In this document: piece after piece, positions 5,268-10,665 of the stretch
How positions within the stretch are numbered: position 1 is the stretch's first letter
Layout of the letters: each line of letters begins with the position of its first letter
Assembly: GCA_023336855.1 (NCBI GenBank)
Contig: JAMBLK010000116.1
Location: 1-10,665 of the forward strand
Length of the DNA: 10,665 nucleotides
Direction: 5' to 3'
From: Actinomycetes bacterium
GTDB lineage: Bacteria > Actinomycetota > Acidimicrobiia > Spongiisociales > UBA5794
Made by a program: the position numbers and the translations under genes
Notes under the pieces: model-generated
The model's database searches: none
What the model was told of the DNA's origin: nothing
What the model saw: the letters and a program-made list of their open reading frames with translations, nothing else

Positions 5268-7148
5268 CTAATCGTTCCGACCATCACGGCCGCTCCCCCA
5301 CAACCGCACACCCAGACCGGAGGCCCGCTCGACGGAGCATTCGACGGCGTGCCGGATCACGGCTTCGTCGCCGACGAGGGTCACCTGATTCGAGGCTCTC
5401 GTCACCGCCGTGTAGAGGAGCTCCCGGGTCAGGATTCGGGATGATTCAGCGGGGAGGGCAACGACCACTTCGGTGAACTGCGAACCCTGGCTCTTGTGGA
5501 TCGTCATGGCGTGCACCGTGGTGTGGTCCCCGATGTGGGAGCGAGGGAACACCCGGATCCCACCCCGGCCGAACGCCACCATCGGCCCTTCGTCCGTCTC
5601 TACCGTCACACCGATGTCGCCGTTGAAGAGGTTCAGCCGGTAGTCGTTGGTGGTGATCATCACCGGCTGTCCCGGGTACCACTCGGCACCGAACCGCGGG
5701 CCCGGGTACTTCTCGTCGAGAGCGGCCTCGATGAGGTGCCGCCACTGGTCGACGCTCTGCGGCCCGCGGTGGTGTGCACAGAGAACGGCGAGCCCGTCCA
5801 AAGATCTGAGAGCATCCTCGATGCTCCCCGGGTCCCGGGCCAGCTCCACGAGGTTCGTCCGGTGTTCGGTGATCCGTTCGACCAGAGCACCGAAGTCCGT
5901 CCCCGTATCACCGCGGATCCAGGCCAGGTCATCCGATCCGGCAGATAGCAACCTGATCGCTTCGTCGGCATCCCCGATGCGCACGGCATCGGCGAAGTCG
6001 GCGATCTCACCACCTTCGGCGAATCGGTGGACACGATCCAGGACGACGACGTGCCCGGCGATCGGCGGTCGAGACGAACCCTCCTTCTCCTGGTTGTCCA
6101 ACGCCGCCGGCCCCACGATGTCTGCGAGAACCGTGCCGGCTTCGATCGATTCGAGCTGATACGGGTCGCCGACGAGGACAACGGTGGCATCGTCTCGTAC
6201 GGCAGACAGCAGCCGGGCTGCGAGAGGGAGCGACACCATCGACATCTCATCGACGATCACGAGATCGTGGGGAAGCCGGTTGTCGCGGTCGTGCAGGAAC
6301 CGACCGCGGGCCGGGTGGTATCCGAGGAGCCGATGGATCGTCATTCCCTCAACAGAGAGGAGCCGCTCCCTCACCGACTCATCGTGATGGAACTCACCCC
6401 GGCCGTCCTGCCGATTCGCCTCGTCGGTCATCGCTTCGCCGAGCCGGGCCGCAGCCTTGCCGGTCGGGGCAGCCAGGGCGACATTCGGAAACGGTCCGTC
6501 GATGCCCGCGAGGGCCGACAGCATGGCGGCGATCGTGTGGGTCTTGCCGGTCCCGGGCCCGCCTGCGATGACGGCGAAACGTTCCGAGAGGGCAGCCCCC
6601 GCAGCGATCCGCTGCCGTGTCTGGCCCGTTTCGTCGTCCGACGAGAGCGCTGCGTCGAGCGCTCCGGTGACCGCCGGGTCCAGCACCCGTGTCCCACCCC
6701 CGATCCGATCCGCGATGAAACCGGTGACGAGATCCTCGTAGGCGTGATACCGCTGGAGGTAGAGGCGGTCGTCGACGAGGACGAGCGGTGCATCACCGCC
6801 GCCGTCGCCGACCAGCGGACTGCCCGCAACTGCAGCTTCCCATGTCTCAGGCGAAGGCCACGGCAGGGCGTCGGTGGCCACCGCTTCGAGACGGTCGACG
6901 AAGACCGCGTCATGTTGAGAGGCGAGCCGGATGCACACGTGGCCAAACCGGGTGCCGCGCACAGCGAGCGCAGCGGCAAGCAGCACATCCTGATCGTCCT
7001 CCGACCGGATCCGCCCGATGGCGGAGGCGGACAGAACGTCGAGCGGTGCAAGGATCCCGGCATCGTTGAACGCGGCGAGCAGACCATCGGCGCCGATCAC
7101 GATGTCCGGGTCGGATGCGGCGGTGCGTATGCGTTCGGAGAGGCTCAT
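5268..7148 (-). CDS. recD: RecD, 5'-3' helicase subunit of RecBCD (exonuclease V)
   Basis: The 626-residue protein is close to the usual RecD length and carries the full SF1B helicase set. Walker A is GGPGTGKT at 196-203, motif Ia is APTGKAAARL at 228-237, and Walker B is VDEMSMV at 299-305. Motif III is GDPYQLES at 327-334, motif V is TIHKSQGSQF at 549-558, and motif VI is LLYTAVTRA at 578-586. The N-terminal ~170 residues match the RecD region that contacts RecC. It is the fast 5'-3' motor and helps set nuclease behaviour in the complex. The start at 7148 is chosen because AAGGAG lies 5 bases upstream (7159-7154) and the ATG overlaps the recB stop as ATGA, implying translational coupling; the open frame continues 61 codons upstream but only inside recB. 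The gene is intact, but part of its 3' end (5452-5526) is almost identical to the remnant at 4172-4246, so its tail may be a replacement. Confidence 0.97.
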   Translation of the reverse strand: MSLSERIRTAASDPDIVIGADGLLAAFNDAGILAPLDVLSASAIGRIRSEDDQDVLLAAALAVRGTRFGHVCIRLASQHDAVFVDRLEAVATDALPWPSPETWEAAVAGSPLVGDGGGDAPLVLVDDRLYLQRYHAYEDLVTGFIADRIGGGTRVLDPAVTGALDAALSSDDETGQTRQRIAAGAALSERFAVIAGGPGTGKTHTIAAMLSALAGIDGPFPNVALAAPTGKAAARLGEAMTDEANRQDGRGEFHHDESVRERLLSVEGMTIHRLLGYHPARGRFLHDRDNRLPHDLVIVDEMSMVSLPLAARLLSAVRDDATVVLVGDPYQLESIEAGTVLADIVGPAALDNQEKEGSSRPPIAGHVVVLDRVHRFAEGGEIADFADAVRIGDADEAIRLLSAGSDDLAWIRGDTGTDFGALVERITEHRTNLVELARDPGSIEDALRSLDGLAVLCAHHRGPQSVDQWRHLIEAALDEKYPGPRFGAEWYPGQPVMITTNDYRLNLFNGDIGVTVETDEGPMVAFGRGGIRVFPRSHIGDHTTVHAMTIHKSQGSQFTEVVVALPAESSRILTRELLYTAVTRASNQVTLVGDEAVIRHAVECSVERASGLGVRLWGSGRDGRND

Positions 7149-10100
7149 GGCTTCTCCTTCGATGCGAACCGGCGGCTGAGTTCGACGATCATCTCCGGTG
7201 GCGGGGCCCATCGGTAGACACCGCATCGTTCGCCGTCGACGATCGGTGTTTCGGCGCCGATCATGCCCCGAACGAACAGGTAGGCGGAGCCGCCGAGTTG
7301 CTGCTGCGGGTCGTACCCGGGGAGCCGCCACGCCAGGTACCGGTGGAGCGCCACCTGGTAGATGGTCGCCTGCAGCAGATAGTGACTGTCCTCCATGACT
7401 CGTCGCACGGATCCGGCGGTGTAGTCGGTGACGGCGGGTTCCTCTCCCAGAGTGGGGAGCGTGTTCGTCTTGTAGTCCATGACCACGTACCGGTCGTGTC
7501 CGAACGCGTCGGGGATCACAGCCGTGAGGTCGATTGCTCCGGTTAGGTATCCGCGGAATCGGCTACCGGGAAGCCGGTCGAGAACATCGGCGTAGGCCCC
7601 GAGCGGGTCACCTGTCGGATGGTGGTCGCGAAGCACTCCGGCGATGTCATGAAGGGTCATGGCCCCTTCCGAGGTGCGGACGGGGAACTCGAAGACCATC
7701 TCGTCGAGGGTTCGCCGTTCCGAGAGGTCACGGAGACGGGTATCGCTGTCGGAAGGCCCGAGCGGGGTCCTGATCGTGCCGACGATCCCGTCGACCAGGG
7801 CATCGACGTCGAGGGCCCATGAGGCTCGACGCACCGCGTTCTCCACCTCTGTGCGAACGGCACCGTCGAGGTCGTCTGCGTCGAACGAGACGTTCTCGAA
7901 GATGTGGTGAACAAGCGTCCCGAATGCCGCTCCTCTGGGAAGCGCCGCCATCGGCATCGGCAGATCGTCACTGACCGGCACGTCTATCCCAACGTCAACG
8001 GTCTCATCTTCGCGCTGCGGTTCCTCGTCGGTATCTCGTCCGGCGGCGATGGGATGGCCGGGCGACAGCGACGTGAACGATGCCCGTCGCCACTCGTAGT
8101 CGAGGCCACGGTCGAAGTCGGCGACGGCAAGCGACGGACGATCCCCTGCCGGTGGTTCGTAGCGCCTGAGATCGGGTGGTTCCGTGATCGTCCGAACCTC
8201 GATGGTGCCTTTGGCCCGGTCCGTGAGCCAGCGGAGATGCGCCGGCTCGTCGTCTTCGGACATGCCACTCGTGAGGATCTCGTTGAGTTTCGTCTTCTCA
8301 ACTTCGGCGGCCTCGTCGATCCACCACACGACCAGCCGGTGGCGAGCCCGGGTCATCGCCACGTAGAGGAGACGGCTCTCCTCAGCTTCGCTCTCTGCCA
8401 TGGCCAGGTTCTGGTGAGCGGTCAGATCGGAGGACTCCTTCCCTCCGACGTCGACGATCCGGCGCCGGAACGACCCGTCGGTTTCGGGTCCGTGGAATAT
8501 GGGGATGGCAGGGCGCCGTCTGGTCCCTCCGTCCCACAGGAACGGGCACAACACGATTGGATACTCGAGGCCTTTCGATCCGTGGATGGTCTGGACTTTG
8601 ACGGCGTCGGCGTCGGTTTCGAGTCGCCGCTCGCGAGCCTCGGCTTCCTCGGCGCTGAGTTCCTTGCCGGCGTCGCGGATCGCTTCCTCGAGCCAGGCGA
8701 GTGTCGACCCGAGGCGCTGCTCCCTCCATGCAGTGTTCATCGCTTCGGCGATGTGGTTGAGGTCGGTCATGAGCCGCTCGCCGTCGGGGCGTCGCAGAAC
8801 CCGCTGAATGAGACCGGTCTGCTGAGCGACTTCGGCAACGAGGGCAGAGATCCCGTCCTCGGACAGCAGTTCGTTCCAGCGGCGCATCTCCACCTGGAGT
8901 TCGATGGTGGCGTCATCGTCGAGGGCGGCCACGGTGGCCAGATCCTTGCCGACGAGGACGCCGGTAGCGGCGTACCTCACGGTCGAGGCCCGATCGGGCC
9001 GTTCGACGCCGAGGAGGAATCGTCGCCACTCATCGGCGGCTTCCGTGACGAAGACGCTCCCCGATCGAGACGCAACGGATGGCACTCCCCTCCGGCTGAG
9101 TTCGGTTCTCACCATGTCGACCTGCTTGCGGGTGCGGCACAGCACGGCAACATCCCCGGGGTCAACGCGTCTGCGTCCCTTCTCACCGTCGATCTCGATC
9201 TCCGAATGCAGCATGCGCACCACTCCTGCTGCGACGTCGGCTGCGACCATCTCCCGGGTATCGGGAGTCTTGAACGCTTTGGATCCCGTCATGCGTCGAT
9301 TGACCGGCATCGACGCGCCGAATCGGCGGATCGTCAGGGCCGGCCCTGGTCCGTGCATGCGGGCACTCTCGTGGTCGGGTGCGGGCCGGACCTTGCGGTA
9401 CTCGATACGTTCGTCGCCGAATGTCACCCCGTCGAAGATGGTGTCGAGCGCCGTGATGAGGGGTCCGTCGCTGCGCCAGTTGGTGAGCAGCGTTCGCTCG
9501 GTCTCAGCCCGGTCGACGCTCGACAGATACGACTCGATGTCGGCGCCGCGGAACGCGTAAATCGACTGTTTCGGGTCGCCGATGATGACGAGCCGGGTTT
9601 CGTCGAACACGGCGTTGATGACTTCCCACTGGATCGGGTCCGTGTCCTGGGATTCGTCGACAAGGGCGACGGCGAATCGCTCCGAGAGGATCTTCCTCGC
9701 GTGTTCGCCGATCCCGGGATCTGCGAGTGCGTCGCGGGCTTCGAGGAGGAACTGGTCGAAACCTGCGCTGCCGCCGGCCCGCAGCCTTCGGTCGATCTCA
9801 GCGCGTGCCTCAACCGCAAGCTCGGCACGAACTGCCGGCGCCCCCGTGACCCCGGCGGGGTCGGGAGCGATGTCCGCATCGAGGTTGGTGGTCACAGCCT
9901 TGGCGATGTCGGTGAGCGCATTGGCGTCGACGAGGTCGGTGGCGTCGTCGGCGAACCGGGCGACGATCAGATCGGAGACGACCTGAGAGACGAGTTCGGT
10001 GTCGACGGCGATGGGTTCGAGTTCGGGTGAGATCCTGGCGTGGAAGCCGAGGTGCGCAAGGAGCCTGATGGCGAATCCGTGGATCGTGTAGATCTGGGCC

Positions 10101-10453
10101 CGGTCGAACCGGATGACCGCTTCGGTGAGGCGCTCGATGCTGAGCTCCCTGGCCGTGCCATCGGCATCGAGGAGGACCCGGATGTGATCATCGGCACCGG
10201 TGGCCGCAGCATCACCGGAGAGGATACGGAGCGTCTCGACGAGACGGTCCCGGATCCGCCCCTGGAGCTCGGCGGTGGCGGCCCTGGTGAACGTGACGAC
10301 GAGGATCCGGTCGATGGGGATGCCAGCTTCGGCGACGAGCCGGGTGACCTGGGCGGCGATCGTGAACGTCTTGCCGGTTCCGGCGCTGGCCTCGATGACG
10401 CTGCGGCCCTCGGGGATCGGCTCGACGGGGTTGAACGGCTTCACGGCGGTCAT
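7145..10453 (-). CDS. recB: RecB, 3'-5' helicase and nuclease subunit of RecBCD
   Basis: The 1102-residue protein has the UvrD-like SF1A helicase motifs. Walker A is EASAGTGKT at 21-29, and VVTFTRAATAEL at 52-63 is motif Ia. Walker B is VDESQDTDP at 265-273, GDPKQSIYAFRGAD at 292-305 is motif III, HGSKGLEYP at 624-632 is motif V, and LLYVAMTRAR at 695-704 is motif VI. The C-terminal nuclease domain is complete: GTLVHHIFE (845-853) holds the histidine, GAIDL gives Asp975, and MDYKTN gives Asp993 and Lys995, matching the D...D-x-K metal site of E. coli RecB. It unwinds DNA 3'-5' and cuts both strands, and in known systems loads RecA after Chi. The start at 10453 has GAGGAG 5 bases upstream (10464-10459) and overlaps the recC stop as ATGA; the stop overlaps the recD start in the same way. 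Length is slightly below E. coli RecB (1180) but normal otherwise. Nothing suggests loss of activity. Confidence 0.97.
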   Translation of the reverse strand: MTAVKPFNPVEPIPEGRSVIEASAGTGKTFTIAAQVTRLVAEAGIPIDRILVVTFTRAATAELQGRIRDRLVETLRILSGDAAATGADDHIRVLLDADGTARELSIERLTEAVIRFDRAQIYTIHGFAIRLLAHLGFHARISPELEPIAVDTELVSQVVSDLIVARFADDATDLVDANALTDIAKAVTTNLDADIAPDPAGVTGAPAVRAELAVEARAEIDRRLRAGGSAGFDQFLLEARDALADPGIGEHARKILSERFAVALVDESQDTDPIQWEVINAVFDETRLVIIGDPKQSIYAFRGADIESYLSSVDRAETERTLLTNWRSDGPLITALDTIFDGVTFGDERIEYRKVRPAPDHESARMHGPGPALTIRRFGASMPVNRRMTGSKAFKTPDTREMVAADVAAGVVRMLHSEIEIDGEKGRRRVDPGDVAVLCRTRKQVDMVRTELSRRGVPSVASRSGSVFVTEAADEWRRFLLGVERPDRASTVRYAATGVLVGKDLATVAALDDDATIELQVEMRRWNELLSEDGISALVAEVAQQTGLIQRVLRRPDGERLMTDLNHIAEAMNTAWREQRLGSTLAWLEEAIRDAGKELSAEEAEARERRLETDADAVKVQTIHGSKGLEYPIVLCPFLWDGGTRRRPAIPIFHGPETDGSFRRRIVDVGGKESSDLTAHQNLAMAESEAEESRLLYVAMTRARHRLVVWWIDEAAEVEKTKLNEILTSGMSEDDEPAHLRWLTDRAKGTIEVRTITEPPDLRRYEPPAGDRPSLAVADFDRGLDYEWRRASFTSLSPGHPIAAGRDTDEEPQREDETVDVGIDVPVSDDLPMPMAALPRGAAFGTLVHHIFENVSFDADDLDGAVRTEVENAVRRASWALDVDALVDGIVGTIRTPLGPSDSDTRLRDLSERRTLDEMVFEFPVRTSEGAMTLHDIAGVLRDHHPTGDPLGAYADVLDRLPGSRFRGYLTGAIDLTAVIPDAFGHDRYVVMDYKTNTLPTLGEEPAVTDYTAGSVRRVMEDSHYLLQATIYQVALHRYLAWRLPGYDPQQQLGGSAYLFVRGMIGAETPIVDGERCGVYRWAPPPEMIVELSRRFASKEKP

Positions 10454-10665
10454 GCGTTCTCCTCGTCGCTCACATCGAGGATCGGTCTCCACAGCCGGTC
10501 GGCGTAGTGGGGGAACTCCGACGAGGCGAGGTCTGCGACGGTGACGAGTTCGTCGAACAGCATCCGGTGTGCTGGTTCTTCTCGTTCGCCGCCTTCGCCC
10601 TTCCAGTTGGGCTCCCACTTCTTGGCGGTCTCGGAGGCGCGCTTCTTCAGCTCGGACGCCTCCCA
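10450..10665 (-). CDS. recC: RecC, C-terminal end only (71 codons, 5' part beyond the window)
   Basis: The minus-strand frame is open from the window edge to TGA at 10452-10450. It reads LFDELVTVADLAS, then FPHYADRLWRPIL near the end. A helix followed by A-x-x-L-W-x-P-L/I close to the terminus resembles RecC C-termini. Its position directly before recB and the ATGA overlap with the recB start make RecC the expected product. RecC is the helicase-dead, nuclease-dead scaffold that recognises Chi and splits the strands. The short fragment has no diagnostic motif of its own, so the call leans on gene order. Confidence 0.82.
   Translation of the reverse strand, partial: WEASELKKRASETAKKWEPNWKGEGGEREEPAHRMLFDELVTVADLASSEFPHYADRLWRPILDVSDEENA

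Noticed and set aside
4981..5270. A plus-strand frame without stops ending in TAA at the recD 3' end
   Set aside because: It looks briefly protein-like, but has no start with a ribosome binding site and no family match; open frames of this length are common at this GC content.
4880..5476. A 198-codon plus-strand frame across the spacer and the recD 3' end
   Set aside because: It overlaps the recD C-terminus by about 200 bases, is Ser/Arg-rich low-complexity in character and has no family resemblance.
6027..7217. A 396-codon open frame on the plus strand inside recD
   Set aside because: It is antisense to a gene with all helicase motifs, and is the same GC-driven effect.
7904..10030. A 708-codon open frame on the plus strand inside recB
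   Set aside because: It is fully antisense to recB, whose motifs are complete. Its residues track recB codon bias (Gly, Asp, Val, Glu rich) and it has no family resemblance.
1..10665. CRISPR array, tRNA or rRNA genes, transposase or integrase
   Set aside because: No regularly spaced repeats, no tRNA-like arms and no recombinase motifs were found on either strand by reading.

Overview
The window is high-GC DNA with dense, actinobacterial-style coding. A truncated BTAD-NTPase-TPR regulator, an Ala/Asp/Glu-rich lipoprotein and a recC-recB-recD operon all fit Actinomycetota. An uncultured Acidimicrobiia-like lineage is only a guess, because no rRNA or other marker is present.

Layout. (1) 1-2340, plus strand: the 3' part of a large SARP/AfsR-like ATPase regulator whose DNA-binding end lies outside the window. 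(2) 2345-2950, minus strand: an unrecognised 201-residue protein, convergent with the regulator and only 4 bases from it. (3) 3048-3989, minus: an acidic secreted lipoprotein. (4) 4025-4285, minus: a frameshifted remnant of a recD 3' end. (5) 4309-4617, minus: a small Xre-type HTH protein of antitoxin type, with its own well-formed promoter. (6) 4661-4939, minus: the C-terminal part of a RelE/HigB-like toxin with no start codon. (7) 4940-5267: a spacer with no recognisable gene. (8) 5268-10665, minus: recD (complete), recB (complete) and the last 71 codons of recC, in the order recC-recB-recD with ATGA overlaps at both junctions.

How the parts work together. recC, recB and recD encode the RecBCD helicase-nuclease that processes double-strand breaks and degrades linear foreign DNA. 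Just downstream, on the same strand, lies what looks like a former toxin-antitoxin module: toxin broken, antitoxin gene intact. On its far side is a second, decayed copy of the recD 3' end. The two recD tails share a 75-base block with one mismatch, at a constant offset of 1280 bases. Identity stops abruptly on one side of the block and fades gradually on the other. This fits a cassette that entered the end of recD, brought a replacement 3' end and pushed the old end aside. That history is an inference.

The recD-tail duplication around the toxin-antitoxin remnant is the most interesting signal here. I do not see a complete new defence system. The other candidate for novelty is the uncharacterised lipoprotein plus 201-residue gene pair.
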